Positions 34,194-44,465 are shown, counted from the first letter of the stretch. The stretch is DNA of 64,000 nucleotides from Tenacibaculum dicentrarchi (GCF_964036635.1 NZ_OZ038524.1:539501-603500), one strand, 5' to 3'. The notes: generated by a model not told the origin, from the sequence alone. Translations and numbers: made by a program.

Positions 34194-36602
34194 ATGAAAA
34201 ATATATGTTTATTGTTTGTAGTTTTTTTGCATTCCTTAATTGTGATAAGTCAAGATAAAAATAATGGTGCTATTTCAGGAAAAATAATTGATGCTAAAAC
34301 AAGAGATGTTATTCCTTTTGTAAATGTATTGGTTTATGGAACTACAAAAGGAGTTGTTTCTGATGAAAATGGAGCATTTAAAATAACTAATATTCCTTTA
34401 GGATATAATAAAATACAAGTATCATTTATTGGTTATGAAACCTTAATTTCTGATGAGTATTTAGTTACAAATGATAATATTCCGTTTGTAACCATCGAAT
34501 TAAAAGAAAGTGATACTAATTTAAATGAAGTTGAGGTAAAGGCTAATTTGTTTAAAAAATCGGTACAAAGTCCGTTGTCTTTACAATCTTTAGGAGTTGC
34601 TGAAATAGAAAAAAACCCTGGAGGAAATAGAGATGTTTTAAAAGTAATTCAATCTTTTCCTGGTGTTGCTTCTAATCCTGGTTTTAGAAATGATATTATA
34701 ATTAGAGGAGGGGCAACATCTGAAAATAAATTTTATTTAGATGGTATTGAAGTTCCTGTAATTAATCATTTTCAAACACAAGGCGCAACTGGTGGACCTG
34801 TAGGAATAATGAATGCCGATTTAATCCGTAAGGTCGATTTTTATTCGAGTGCTTTTCCTGCGAATAGAGGAAACACGTTAAGTTCGGTAATAGAATTTAC
34901 ACAAAAAAGAGGAAATCCAACGTCTTTAAATACAAGAGCTACTCTAGGAACTTCTGATGCAGGAATTACTTTAGATGGTCCTTTAGGAGATAATACTACT
35001 TTTATGTTGTCTGTTCGTCAATCATATTTACAGTTTTTATTCAAGTTGATAAAATTACCTTTTTTACCAACTTATAACGATTTTCAGTTAAATGTAAAAT
35101 CGCAATTATCAAAAAATAGTGAATTATCAATAATTGCTTTAGGAGCAATCGATAATTTTAAATTGAATGAATCTGTAAATGATGACATAACAGATGAAGA
35201 TATTTTAAAAAGAAATACTATTGTTTTAAATACTGTTCCTGTAAATAGTCAATGGAATTATACGGTTGGTGCGAGTTATAAATATTTTGCTGAAAATTCG
35301 ACACATTTAGTCGTTTTAAGTAGAAATGAGCTGAAAAATACCGCTGAAAAATACTTGATGAATCAAGAAGTACCAGTAAATTTATTGTTAGATTATAGTT
35401 CTAAAGAAATAGAAACTAAGTTTCGATATGAAAATAATTTTAGCACTTTGAATAATTATAAAATTAACATAGGTACAAATATAGAAACAGCTAGATATTT
35501 AAATAATACGTATCGAAAAGTTGCAAATTCTCAAGGAGTTTTTGAAGATACTTTTAATTCTGATATTGATTTTATTAAATATGGTATTTTTGGTCAGATA
35601 TCAAAAGAATATTTAGATAATAAATTAGGTGTTTCCTTCGGATTTAGAATTGATGGTGTTGATTATAATAAAGAAATGAAAAATTCATTCAATCAATTTT
35701 CGCCAAGATTTTCATTAAATTATAGCTTAAATGATAAAATGAGTTTAAGTTCATCATTAGGACGTTATTATCAAATGCCATCTTATACCGTTTTAGGATT
35801 TAAAGATAATTCAGGAGAATTTATCAATAAAAAAGGATTAAAATATATACAGTCTGACCATTTTGTAAGTGGTTTATCATACAAACCAAATACGAATTCT
35901 AAAATTACTTTTGAAGGATTTTATAAAGCATATGATAATTATCCGTTTTCAGTAAGAAATAAAATTAGTTTGGCAAATTTAGGTGCTGGTTTTGGTGTGG
36001 TAGGAAATGAAGAAGTGGTTTCTAATTCAAAAGGACGGGCTTATGGTTTTGAAATATTGGCTCAAAAAAAATCATTTAATGGTTTATATGGATTAGCTTC
36101 ATATACTTTTGTAAGAAGTGAATTTAAAGATACTTTAGGAAGTTATATTCCTTCTACTTGGGATAATAAACATCTTTTAACAATAACAGCAGGAAAAAAA
36201 TTAAAGAAAAATTGGGAAATAGGAACTAAATTTAGATTAGTTGGAGGAAGACCTTACACGCCTTATGATAGAAATGCTTCATCATTAAAAACTAATTATG
36301 ATGTTGCAAATGGAGCTATTTTAGATTTTTCAAGATTAAACGAAAAACGTTTTGATACATACACGCAGTTAGATTTAAGAGTTGATAAAACATGGTTTTT
36401 AAAGAAGATAGCTGTTAACTTTTATGTTGATATTCAGAATGTTTATGCTAATAGTGCTAGTGAGCAACCTTTTTTATTACCAATAGAAGATGCTGATGGA
36501 CGAGTTTCAAATCCTAATGATTCATCAAGATATGTTTTAGAAGAAATAGAAAGTACATCGGGTAATGTTTTACCAAGAATTGGAGTGATTGTAGATTTTT
36601 AA
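34194..36602 (+). CDS. TonB-dependent receptor with CarboxypepD-regulatory-like N-terminus
   Basis: Outer-membrane beta-barrel importer of 802 residues. A signal peptide (about 1-20, cleaved before QDK), a carboxypeptidase-regulatory-like domain (about 25-115: ISGKIIDAKTRDVIPFVNV and the VSFIGYETL strand), a plug domain (about 125-235, with NRDVLKVIQSFPGVASNPGF) and a barrel to the end (DF at the C-terminus). No SusD partner is adjacent, so the substrate is probably not a glycan of the SusCD type; siderophore, vitamin or peptide uptake are open options. The C1 peptidase gene follows after 73 bp. Confidence 0.92.
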   Translation: MKNICLLFVVFLHSLIVISQDKNNGAISGKIIDAKTRDVIPFVNVLVYGTTKGVVSDENGAFKITNIPLGYNKIQVSFIGYETLISDEYLVTNDNIPFVTIELKESDTNLNEVEVKANLFKKSVQSPLSLQSLGVAEIEKNPGGNRDVLKVIQSFPGVASNPGFRNDIIIRGGATSENKFYLDGIEVPVINHFQTQGATGGPVGIMNADLIRKVDFYSSAFPANRGNTLSSVIEFTQKRGNPTSLNTRATLGTSDAGITLDGPLGDNTTFMLSVRQSYLQFLFKLIKLPFLPTYNDFQLNVKSQLSKNSELSIIALGAIDNFKLNESVNDDITDEDILKRNTIVLNTVPVNSQWNYTVGASYKYFAENSTHLVVLSRNELKNTAEKYLMNQEVPVNLLLDYSSKEIETKFRYENNFSTLNNYKINIGTNIETARYLNNTYRKVANSQGVFEDTFNSDIDFIKYGIFGQISKEYLDNKLGVSFGFRIDGVDYNKEMKNSFNQFSPRFSLNYSLNDKMSLSSSLGRYYQMPSYTVLGFKDNSGEFINKKGLKYIQSDHFVSGLSYKPNTNSKITFEGFYKAYDNYPFSVRNKISLANLGAGFGVVGNEEVVSNSKGRAYGFEILAQKKSFNGLYGLASYTFVRSEFKDTLGSYIPSTWDNKHLLTITAGKKLKKNWEIGTKFRLVGGRPYTPYDRNASSLKTNYDVANGAILDFSRLNEKRFDTYTQLDLRVDKTWFLKKIAVNFYVDIQNVYANSASEQPFLLPIEDADGRVSNPNDSSRYVLEEIESTSGNVLPRIGVIVDF

Positions 36603-36675
36603 ACATTTTAACGATAAAAATGATGTTAAAAATAAGTAAAAATGCTAAATTGCTCGTTAAATTAAAATACATCAC

Positions 36676-37791
36676 ATGAAAAACTTGTTTATCGGAGCCG
36701 CTTTTGCTTTTTTAAGTATTGGTTCAATTACCGCTCAAAAATATAAATTCAAAACATTAGAAGATATAGAAAGCACCCAAGTAAAAAGTCAAGGAAGCAC
36801 TGGTACTTGTTGGAGTTTTTCAACAACATCGTTTTTAGAGTCGGAAGTTATAAGGTTAACAGGTAAAAATATTGATTTATCAGAAATGTACACCGTTCGT
36901 AATACCTATTCTGAGAAGGCAAATAATTATTTATACCGTCAAGGAAAAGCACAATTTAGTCAAGGAGGTTTAGCGCATGATGTAATTAACTCTGTAGCTA
37001 AAAATGGGTTAGCCCCTGATGTGGTTTTTTCTGGATTAGAAGTAGGGCAAGACAGACATAATCATGCTGAGGTTGTTGCAGTTTTAAAATCGATGTTAAA
37101 TACGTATATTAAAAATCCTGCAAAAGAATTAAGTCCTAGATGGAAAAAAGCTACAGAAAGCGTTTTAGATGTTTATTTAGGTGAAAATAAAGCAAATTTT
37201 GAATTTGAAGGCGTTAATTATACACCAAAAAGTTTTGCAGAACATATCAAAATTAATCCTGAAAATTATGTTTCAATAACATCTTTTCAGCATGCAAAAA
37301 TGTATGATGAATTTGTATTGAATATTCCTGATAATTTTTCAAACGGAGCGTTTTATAATGTTTCATTAGATGAATTAGTTTCTGTAACAGAAAATGCTAT
37401 TGAAAAAGGATATACAATTGCTTTAGATTGTGATGTTTCTGAAAAAACATTTTCAGCAAAAAATGGTATTGCAATTATTCCTGCAAGCAGTTCAGATAGT
37501 GAAAAGGGCTTAACAGAACTTGTTAAAGAAAAGAAAATTACTCCTAGTTTTCGTCAATCAGAATTTGAAAACTTTAATACTACCGATGATCATTTAATGC
37601 ACATTGTAGGATTAATGAAAGATCAGAAAGGAAATAAGTATTTTAAAGTTAAAAATTCTTGGGGTTCAAAAGTAGGAAATAAAGGATATATTTATATGTC
37701 TGTTCCTTATTTTAAATTAAAAACAATTTCAGTTTTATTACATAAAGATGGTATTTCAAGAGGTTTAAAAAAGAAATTAAACATCAAGTAA
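36676..37791 (+). CDS. secreted C1-family (bleomycin hydrolase-like) cysteine peptidase
   Basis: 371 residues. A signal peptide of about 20 residues (IGAAFAFLSIGSITA) predicts export. Catalytic Cys45 lies in STGTCWSFSTTSF, the His in DDHLMHIVGL (near 308-317), and the Asn in VKNSWGSK (near 325-332), all in the papain order. The fold resembles the C1B aminopeptidase (PepC/bleomycin hydrolase) group but it is shorter than cytosolic members (about 450). Located 73 bp behind the TonB receptor on the same strand, it may digest peptides for uptake. Confidence 0.9.
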   Translation: MKNLFIGAAFAFLSIGSITAQKYKFKTLEDIESTQVKSQGSTGTCWSFSTTSFLESEVIRLTGKNIDLSEMYTVRNTYSEKANNYLYRQGKAQFSQGGLAHDVINSVAKNGLAPDVVFSGLEVGQDRHNHAEVVAVLKSMLNTYIKNPAKELSPRWKKATESVLDVYLGENKANFEFEGVNYTPKSFAEHIKINPENYVSITSFQHAKMYDEFVLNIPDNFSNGAFYNVSLDELVSVTENAIEKGYTIALDCDVSEKTFSAKNGIAIIPASSSDSEKGLTELVKEKKITPSFRQSEFENFNTTDDHLMHIVGLMKDQKGNKYFKVKNSWGSKVGNKGYIYMSVPYFKLKTISVLLHKDGISRGLKKKLNIK

Positions 37792-37825
37792 TTTATTTTT
37801 TTAAGAAATTTTTAAAAATACGAGT

Positions 37826-37858
37826 AAAAGCCCAAAGATATTTCTTTGGGCTTTTTTG
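37826..37858 (+). terminator. terminator after the C1 peptidase
   Basis: Stem AAAAGCCCAAAGA / TCTTTGGGCTTTT with T run. Confidence 0.85.
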
Positions 37859-37915
37859 TTTTGATACTATAAAGTGATAATTCCGTATCTTTCGAGCGTT
37901 ATAAAATCAATTTAT

Positions 37916-39361
37916 ATGGAAGAAAAAATAAAGCAAGATGAAAGTGTAGCACAGTCTAAACAAGCAGTTCAAGAAGATGCTAAAGGATTGTGGGAAAGTA
38001 TTAAAATATTTATGGTGGAATTGTTAGATTTTCGTCATGATACCGACCAGGAAGCAACCATTGAAGCCATAAAAAATGATATTCCTTTTAAAGGAGCTAC
38101 TGTTTGGATTTTAATTTGTTCAATATTTGTAGCATCGATTGGGTTAAATGCTAATTCAACCGCTGTGGTAATTGGAGCCATGTTAATATCGCCATTAATG
38201 GGACCTATTTTAGGAATTGGAATGTCGTTAGCTATTAACGACATTGATACCTTAAAAAAATCATTAATCAACTTAGCAATTATGATTGTGTTGAGTTTAT
38301 TAACCGCATTTTTATTCTTCTTTTTGTTTCCTTTAAAAGAGGAAACTTCAGAATTATTAGGAAGGGTAAAACCCGATATTCGAGATGTGTTAATTGCTTT
38401 TTTTGGTGGTTTAGCCTTAATTATCGCTAGAACAAAAAAAGGAACAATAGCATCGGTAATATTTGGTGTTGCTATTGCTACTGCTTTAATGCCACCTTTA
38501 TGTACGGCAGGTTATGGCTTAGCAATTGGTAAATTTGATTACTTTTTTGGAGCAATGTATTTATTTACAATTAATACTATTTTTATCGCTTTAGCTACTT
38601 TTTTAGTGCTAAAATTATTAGGGTTTACCATGATTCGTTATGTAAATTCTGAAAAGAGAAAACGAATAGCACAAGTGGCTTCTTTTATCGGTTTTTTAGT
38701 AATGGTACCCGCTATGTTTACTTTTGTAAGTGTTTATAAAGAAAGCGTGGTTAAATCAAATTATGATAAATTTTTAAAAGATGAAATTTTAGCCAATAAA
38801 GATTTATGGCTACAAAGAGAAAATATCGATAAAAAGACTAAAAAAATTAATTTATTTTTTAATGGTGATGTTACCGATGCTACCGAAACTTTTTTAAGAA
38901 ATGAATTAAAAAGTTATCCTAAATTAGATGTTTACGAATTGGTTGTGAATGAAAATAAAGCCAGAAGTGTCGATAGAGTTGTTGATGCCTACGATAGAGC
39001 AATTATTGATTTAGATCAAAAAGATAATATTATAAAAGGCTTACAAAAAGAAATTAGCGATTTAAAAACAACAATTTCAAGCTTAAATAATAATATAGAA
39101 CAAAATGCTTTAAAGCAAGATGAAAATAGTATCCCTTTTAGTAAAATAGCCAAGGAAGCTAAAATTAGATTTAACGATATTAAAGGAATTAGTTTTTCTA
39201 AAAAATTATCTTCTACTGATTTTATTAAAATAGATACAATTCCTGAGTTATCAGTAGTTTGGAATAAAAAAATAACTGATTCAGTAATTGAAAAGAAAGA
39301 GAAAGAACTAAAAAGTTGGGTTGAAAAAGAACTGAAATTAAAAGTTATTATTGTTAAATAA
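37916..39361 (+). CDS. DUF389 family membrane protein
   Basis: 481 residues from ATG 37916 (an upstream GTG at 37874 would add 14 residues, unlikely). The N-terminal soluble stretch is followed by about six hydrophobic helices (60-285) containing the family block VIGAMLISPLMGPILGIGMSLAINDI (cited in part: VIGAMLISPLMGP), then a C-terminal soluble domain (about 290-481) with coiled-coil segments (QKEISDLKTTISSLNNNIEQ) typical of the TIGR00341-type proteins. Function is not known; membrane location is clear. Stands alone, with a near-consensus TATCTTTC upstream of the ATG. Confidence 0.87.
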   Translation: MEEKIKQDESVAQSKQAVQEDAKGLWESIKIFMVELLDFRHDTDQEATIEAIKNDIPFKGATVWILICSIFVASIGLNANSTAVVIGAMLISPLMGPILGIGMSLAINDIDTLKKSLINLAIMIVLSLLTAFLFFFLFPLKEETSELLGRVKPDIRDVLIAFFGGLALIIARTKKGTIASVIFGVAIATALMPPLCTAGYGLAIGKFDYFFGAMYLFTINTIFIALATFLVLKLLGFTMIRYVNSEKRKRIAQVASFIGFLVMVPAMFTFVSVYKESVVKSNYDKFLKDEILANKDLWLQRENIDKKTKKINLFFNGDVTDATETFLRNELKSYPKLDVYELVVNENKARSVDRVVDAYDRAIIDLDQKDNIIKGLQKEISDLKTTISSLNNNIEQNALKQDENSIPFSKIAKEAKIRFNDIKGISFSKKLSSTDFIKIDTIPELSVVWNKKITDSVIEKKEKELKSWVEKELKLKVIIVK

Positions 39362-39505
39362 TTTCTTATAAATTAAATACTTAGAATCGAAGCTTATCAC
39401 GTTTCTCTTTGTTTATCGTAATATTATTTATGATGTTTTTACTAGCGTCTGTTTAGTCTTTATTTAATTTTAAACAGGCACTTAGATAAATACTCTATAA
39501 AACAC

Positions 39506-39534
39506 AAAAAACCGAGCAAAAGCTCGGTTTTTTT
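39506..39534. terminator. terminator downstream of the OmpA-family gene
   Basis: Perfect stem AAAAAACCGAGC / GCTCGGTTTTTT with loop AAAA, between DUF389 (plus) and the OmpA gene (minus). Confidence 0.88.
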
Positions 39535-39571
39535 AATATCAAAATATTAATTATAGTATGTTTATCAAAAA

Positions 39572-41656
39572 TTATTTTTGATTGATTACTCTAAAAGTAG
39601 TTCTACGGTTTGCAGCATGCTCGCGTTCTGTACAAGAAACACCATCAGCACATCTGTTTGTTAATTTGTTTTCACCGTAACCGTTAGCAGTTAATTGACT
39701 AGCGTTAACTCCTTTCGAAATTAAGTAGTTTACAACTGAACGAGCTCTTCTTTCTGATAAAGATTGGTTGCTTACGTTACTACCTCTTGAATCAGTATGA
39801 GATTCAACAGCAGCAGCTACACCAGTCTTTAAAATTGGTAATAATCTAGTGTCAATTAAACGTTTAGCTCCAGAAGTTAAAGTAGCACTTCCTAAGTTCC
39901 AGTTAATTGGTAAAGGTGTATTTTCAATTAATTTACATTCAACTTCTTTCCAAGATGTTAACCCACCTTTAGAAACTAATACTTCTTTAGTAATTGTTTT
40001 GTATTTAGCAGCTACAGGAACTTCTTCCTTCCAAGCATCTTTTACTAAAACAGTTTTCTTTAAGTTACTATAAACAGCATCTCCTTTAATTTCTCTAGAA
40101 GTAGGAGGAGTTGTCATTACAGTTTTCTTTAAAGTTGTAGTTACCTCAGGAATAGCAATAACTTTAGTAGTTGTAACCGAAGGAATTACTCTTTTAACAG
40201 TCGTAGTTACTTCAGGAATAGCAATAACTCTCGTTGTAGGAGGAGTTACCATTACTCTTTTCTTAATAATTTTAGTTACTTCAGGAATTTGAACTGTAAT
40301 TGTTGATGGAGGTGTTACCATCACTGTTTTTTTAATAACTTTAGTCACTTCAGGAATTGCAATAACTCTTGTAGATTCAGGAGTTGTTACCGTTCTTTTA
40401 ATAGTTTGAGTTACCTCAGGAATAGCAATTGTCTTTGTTGTAGGAGGTGTAGTCATTACACGCTTCTTGATAATTTTCGTTACAGCAGGAATATCAATAG
40501 TTCTTGTTGTAGGAGGAGTTACCATTACTCTTTTCTTAATAACTTTCGTTACCTCAGGAACTGCAACAACTCTTGTTGTAGGAGGAGTCTTAACAACTTT
40601 TTTAGTATAGGTTGAATTACCACATCCGTTAGGAGAAGTACTTTCATTACATTCAGGAGTAGAAACAACACTAGCATCATTTCCTAAAACAGTTTTGTTA
40701 ATTGTTTGGAATTGAGCAGGTACTTCTTTATAACACCAGTAACGACAATCGTTAGGATCTGAAGATTCACAATCAGGTGCTTTTTCACTCATTTGCCATC
40801 TAGCAGATTTAGCTTTAACCTCAATAGTTTCACTATCGTTACTAAAAGATGCAGGAATTACACTTAATTTATTTCCATAATCTCTTTTTTTGTAAGAAAT
40901 AGTTTCAGTTCCATAAACTGCAGGAACAACAACTAAACGTTGAGAAGCTTCTTTTACTATTACAGTAACGTCACGCATTTCATATTTTGCAGGAATAACT
41001 TCAATACGTTGCGATGCTTCTTTAACAGTAACAACAACATCACGCATTTCATATTTTGCAGGAACTTTAACTAAACGTTGTGCTGCTTCTTTTACTACAA
41101 TTGTTTCAGAAACTACACTTGTAGTAGCAGGAACTTTAACTAAACGTTGGCTAGCCTCTTTTGTAACTACAACAACATCTCTAGTTTCGTATTTTGCAGG
41201 AACTAATTTTAAACGTTGTGTAGCTTCTTTAGTAACTACAACAACATCACGCATTTCGTACTTCGCAGGTACTAGCTCTAATCTTTGAGAAGCTTCTTTT
41301 ACAACAATAGTTTCAGTAGCAGAACTAGGTTTTGATAACGCTTTTTCAATACGCTGACTAGCTTCTTTGGTAACTACCGAATAAGTTTGAGCTTCGTACT
41401 TTGCTGGTACGATAACTAATTTCTGACTTCCTTCATTAACTAAAACACGTTCTGTTACTGATTTATAAGCAGCAGGATGTGTAATAATTCTTTTGTAAGC
41501 AGGTGCAATTTCAATCGTTACATCTTGATTTTTCCATACTTCAGGTGTTTTACAACGTACATAACACTTTCCAGGTTCTGCATTTGTGGGTAAATCTTGT
41601 GCTGAAGCACTAAAATAGAAGGCTAGAAGCGCTCCTGTTAATAGTAATTTTTTCAT
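39572..41656 (-). CDS. OmpA-family outer-membrane protein with two classes of 23-residue repeats
   Basis: 694 residues. Signal peptide about 1-19, then a Cys-containing segment (PGKCYVRC, about 28-35). Residues about 60-250 are eight units of about 23 residues with the pattern KEASQRLxxVPAKYExRDVVV. A middle Cys-rich module (about 275-345) is followed by about eight units of the pattern TPPTTRxIxIPEVTKxIKKRVM (about 350-545). The C-terminal OmpA peptidoglycan-binding domain (about 590-694) has SHTDSRGSNVSNQ and SLSERRARSVVNYLISKG. Likely anchors to peptidoglycan with the repeats in the periplasm. A TATATTTG -7 element (41733-41740, minus) lies 76 nt upstream. The repeat composition is the odd point; repeats are diverged. 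Confidence 0.88.
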   Translation of the reverse strand: MKKLLLTGALLAFYFSASAQDLPTNAEPGKCYVRCKTPEVWKNQDVTIEIAPAYKRIITHPAAYKSVTERVLVNEGSQKLVIVPAKYEAQTYSVVTKEASQRIEKALSKPSSATETIVVKEASQRLELVPAKYEMRDVVVVTKEATQRLKLVPAKYETRDVVVVTKEASQRLVKVPATTSVVSETIVVKEAAQRLVKVPAKYEMRDVVVTVKEASQRIEVIPAKYEMRDVTVIVKEASQRLVVVPAVYGTETISYKKRDYGNKLSVIPASFSNDSETIEVKAKSARWQMSEKAPDCESSDPNDCRYWCYKEVPAQFQTINKTVLGNDASVVSTPECNESTSPNGCGNSTYTKKVVKTPPTTRVVAVPEVTKVIKKRVMVTPPTTRTIDIPAVTKIIKKRVMTTPPTTKTIAIPEVTQTIKRTVTTPESTRVIAIPEVTKVIKKTVMVTPPSTITVQIPEVTKIIKKRVMVTPPTTRVIAIPEVTTTVKRVIPSVTTTKVIAIPEVTTTLKKTVMTTPPTSREIKGDAVYSNLKKTVLVKDAWKEEVPVAAKYKTITKEVLVSKGGLTSWKEVECKLIENTPLPINWNLGSATLTSGAKRLIDTRLLPILKTGVAAAVESHTDSRGSNVSNQSLSERRARSVVNYLISKGVNASQLTANGYGENKLTNRCADGVSCTEREHAANRRTTFRVINQK

Positions 41657-41777
41657 AATAATTCTAAATTTGTTTGATATTATTTAACTTATTCATGTGA
41701 CACATTATATAAATAAAGGTCACATAATTAAACAAATATAGGTATTTTATTTAATGTTAAAGAACTGTTAAAGGGTT

Positions 41778-42671
41778 TTATAGCTTATTGAAATACAAAC
41801 TTTTAATGATTCCATCGGATAAGCCTATTTTAGGAACAAATATTTTTCGAGCACCACTCCATTTCATTGCTGAAAGGTAAATTTTAGTTGCAGGAACAAT
41901 AACATCAGCTCTATCGGGATTTAAACTTAGTTCAGAAATTCGCTGCTTATAACTCATTTTTTTTAAAAATTGATATTGTGCATTTAGATAGATATAAGAA
42001 ATAGGTTTTCCTAAATCTCTACCCGACATTTTAAATATTTTATTAATATTTCCACCAGAACCAATAAGAGAAATACGTCCGTAGTTTTTGGTATTTTCTT
42101 CAACCCATTCTTGAACTTCTTTGAAAATAATATTATTTTCTGTTTTTTTATTATTGATTAATCGAACAGTACCTATTTTAAACGATTTTGATTTTACAAT
42201 TTTACCTTTTGAAAATAAGGTAAATTCAGTACTACCACCACCAACATCTACATAAAGATAGGTAGATTCTGATTTAATTAAATGATGTAAATCGGTAGAA
42301 AATATAATTGCGGCTTCTTTTTTACCATCAATTACATCAATTTCTATATCTGATTCTTTTAATATAGTATTAACAACTTGAGTTCCATTTTGAGCTTCTC
42401 TCATTGCTGAGGTGGCGCATGCTTTATATTTTTCAACACCATGAACTTTCATAATCAATTTAAAAGCTGTCATGGCATCAATCATTCGGGCGGTATTTTC
42501 TTCAGATATTATACCTGTAACAAATGCGTCGGTACCTAAACGAATAGGAACTCTAACTAAAGAAGCTTTTTTAAATAGTGGTTCTTTATCTTTTTCTTCA
42601 ATAACATTTGATATCAATAGTCTTACAGCATTTGAACCGATATCTATAGCGCCATATTTTTTAATTTTCAA
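41778..42671 (-). CDS. Ppx/GppA-type phosphatase (exopolyphosphatase-like)
   Basis: 297 residues of the ASKHA fold, acting on polyphosphate or (p)ppGpp. N-terminal IDIGSNAVRLLI motif (about 6-17), the second phosphate loop YVDVGGGSTEFTLF (about 137-150) and IGSGGNINKIFK (about 202-213). It has only the two ASKHA domains and lacks the C-terminal HD-type domain of long GppA proteins. Last gene of the minus-strand run pdxH - sixA - ppx, 12 bp behind the SixA gene. Confidence 0.9.
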   Translation of the reverse strand: MKIKKYGAIDIGSNAVRLLISNVIEEKDKEPLFKKASLVRVPIRLGTDAFVTGIISEENTARMIDAMTAFKLIMKVHGVEKYKACATSAMREAQNGTQVVNTILKESDIEIDVIDGKKEAAIIFSTDLHHLIKSESTYLYVDVGGGSTEFTLFSKGKIVKSKSFKIGTVRLINNKKTENNIIFKEVQEWVEENTKNYGRISLIGSGGNINKIFKMSGRDLGKPISYIYLNAQYQFLKKMSYKQRISELSLNPDRADVIVPATKIYLSAMKWSGARKIFVPKIGLSDGIIKSLYFNKL

Positions 42672-42683
42672 AATAATATAATT

Positions 42684-43172
42684 TTATCTATGATTTTTAG
42701 GGAAATCGACTAAAATAGTACGTCCCTTTTTTAAGTTTTTCCAGTGTTTATCTTTAAATTCAATGCCTATAATTCCGCAAGTAGGCACGTGAGCTATTGG
42801 CTTATCACCAAAATTATTTACAAAACTATTAATACCGTGGTCGTGACTAAATATAATAGCACTACTAAAATTATCGTCTAAAGCATTTACGGTTTTCACT
42901 AAATAACCATCACTAAAATTATATAACTGACGTTTTATTTGTAGGTTAGAGAGTGGGTATTTAAAATTTTCACAAAAAATAATAGCCGTATGTAGCGCTC
43001 TATTCGCACTGCTAGAAACAAATACATCTGGCTTTGGTATTTCTTGCGATAAAAACTTAGAAAAAAGATGTGAATCTTTAATACCACGCTCTTTTAAAGG
43101 TCTATCAATATCTTTAATACCTTGGTATAGCCAAGAAGATTTTGCGTGACGAACAATATAAAGTGTTTTCAT
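42684..43172 (-). CDS. sixA: SixA-type histidine phosphatase
   Basis: 162-residue phosphoglycerate-mutase-fold protein. Catalytic RHA motif in YIVRHAKSSW (about 5-14) in place of the RHG of larger relatives, as in SixA, which removes phosphate from phosphohistidine. A second catalytic His follows in IIFSHDHGINSF (about 105-116). Lies 31 bp behind pdxH and 12 bp in front of the Ppx-like gene; a functional link in phosphate signalling is possible. Confidence 0.85.
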   Translation of the reverse strand: MKTLYIVRHAKSSWLYQGIKDIDRPLKERGIKDSHLFSKFLSQEIPKPDVFVSSSANRALHTAIIFCENFKYPLSNLQIKRQLYNFSDGYLVKTVNALDDNFSSAIIFSHDHGINSFVNNFGDKPIAHVPTCGIIGIEFKDKHWKNLKKGRTILVDFPKNHR

Positions 43173-43203
43173 TTAAATGATTAAAATGTATGTAAATATA
43201 AAA

Positions 43204-43851
43204 TTATGGCGCTAAACGTGCTAATTTCCAAGAAAAATCTTTTTCTAAGGTATATCGTATTCTATCGTGCATTCTATTTGGACGACCTTGCCAAAATTCA
43301 ATAGAAACGGGTTTTACCATAAAACCTCCCCAATGTGGCGGGCGTGTAATTTCTTTATTTTGAAATTTTTCGGTTGTTTTTTCAAGTTGCTCATCGAGTA
43401 GTTCACGAGTGGCAACAACTTCACTTTGGTTAGATGCCCAAGCGCCTAATTTACTTCCGTCAGGTCTTGATTCAAAATAACCATCAGATAAATTTTTAGC
43501 TAGTTTTTCAGCCTTTCCTTTGATGATGATTTGCTGTTCTAAGCCAGCCCAAAAAAAAGAAAGACACACATTGTTGTTTTGTAAAATTGCTTTTCCTTTT
43601 TCTGAATTATAGTTAGTATAAAAAATAAAACCTTCCCAAGTATATTTTTTTAACAATACAATTCTATTTTTAGGAAAACCATCTAACCCTATTGATGAAA
43701 CGTTCATAGCATTACTTTCAATAACCATTTCTGATGCATCTGCTTCAAAAAACCAGTCTCTAAATAATTCCATCGGATTTTCAGGACAATTTTTTTTAAG
43801 TAACTCTTTTTTTTCGTATGATTTTCTATAATCGCTTAAATCGTGTGACAT
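43204..43851 (-). CDS. pdxH: pyridoxamine 5'-phosphate oxidase
   Basis: FMN enzyme that makes pyridoxal 5'-phosphate. 215 residues, usual length. The FMN-binding RIVLLKKY (about 61-68) and FYTNYNSEKGKAI (about 76-88) blocks and the C-terminal EFWQGRPNRMHDRIRY signature (about 185-200) are intact. First of the three-gene run with sixA and ppx. Confidence 0.95.
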   Translation of the reverse strand: MSHDLSDYRKSYEKKELLKKNCPENPMELFRDWFFEADASEMVIESNAMNVSSIGLDGFPKNRIVLLKKYTWEGFIFYTNYNSEKGKAILQNNNVCLSFFWAGLEQQIIIKGKAEKLAKNLSDGYFESRPDGSKLGAWASNQSEVVATRELLDEQLEKTTEKFQNKEITRPPHWGGFMVKPVSIEFWQGRPNRMHDRIRYTLEKDFSWKLARLAP

Positions 43852-43982
43852 TATTATTTTTTATGCTATGTAAAAATACATTTTTTATCAATTATTTTAG
43901 CGTATTTTGTTAAAAAATAGCAAGAATGAAAAATAAGATATTTAGACTATCACTTAAAGACTTAATTATAAAATAAAAAAAT

Positions 43983-44402
43983 ATGCCGAAAATTATTTTA
44001 ACAGTATTCTTTATTTTAACAGGAATTTTAAATTCAATAAGTCAAGAAAAACATACAATTACAGTATATTTTGAAGGAATGAAATCTGATAAGGGTAATT
44101 TGTATGTAGCAATTTATAATAATAAAAAAGCTTTTTTAAAAGAAGCTATAAAGGGAAGAATAATAAAGATTTCAGATAAAAAAGCGAGCCTAGTATTTGA
44201 GAATATGATAGCAGGAACTTATGCAATTTCGGCGTTTCATGATGTGAATGATAACAAAAAAATGGATACCAATTTTATAGGAATTCCTAAAGAGCCAATA
44301 GGTATTTCTAATGATGCAAAAGGTTTTATAGGACCTCCTAAATATAAAGATGCAAAATTTGATGTAATTCAGTCGATAAAAATGACTATTCATATAAAAT
44401 AA
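43983..44402 (+). CDS. DUF2141 family protein
   Basis: 139 residues with a signal peptide (about 1-19). The core contains KGNLYVAIYNNKKAFLKE and the family block YAISAFHDVNDNKKMDTN (about 80-97), then IPKEPIGISNDA and GPPKYKDAKFDV. The family is a small beta-sandwich of unknown role, predicted to be periplasmic. No operon partner is obvious: the next gene starts 94 bp later. Confidence 0.87.
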   Translation: MPKIILTVFFILTGILNSISQEKHTITVYFEGMKSDKGNLYVAIYNNKKAFLKEAIKGRIIKISDKKASLVFENMIAGTYAISAFHDVNDNKKMDTNFIGIPKEPIGISNDAKGFIGPPKYKDAKFDVIQSIKMTIHIK

Positions 44403-44465
44403 ATTTCACAAAATAATTCATGCAAAGTGATGCTTAATAATAGCAATAAGTAAGGAGTAATTGAT

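Noticed and set aside
40406..40615. Plus-strand Ser/Cys/Asn-rich 69-codon frame
   Set aside because: Antisense shadow of the repeats in the OmpA-family gene.
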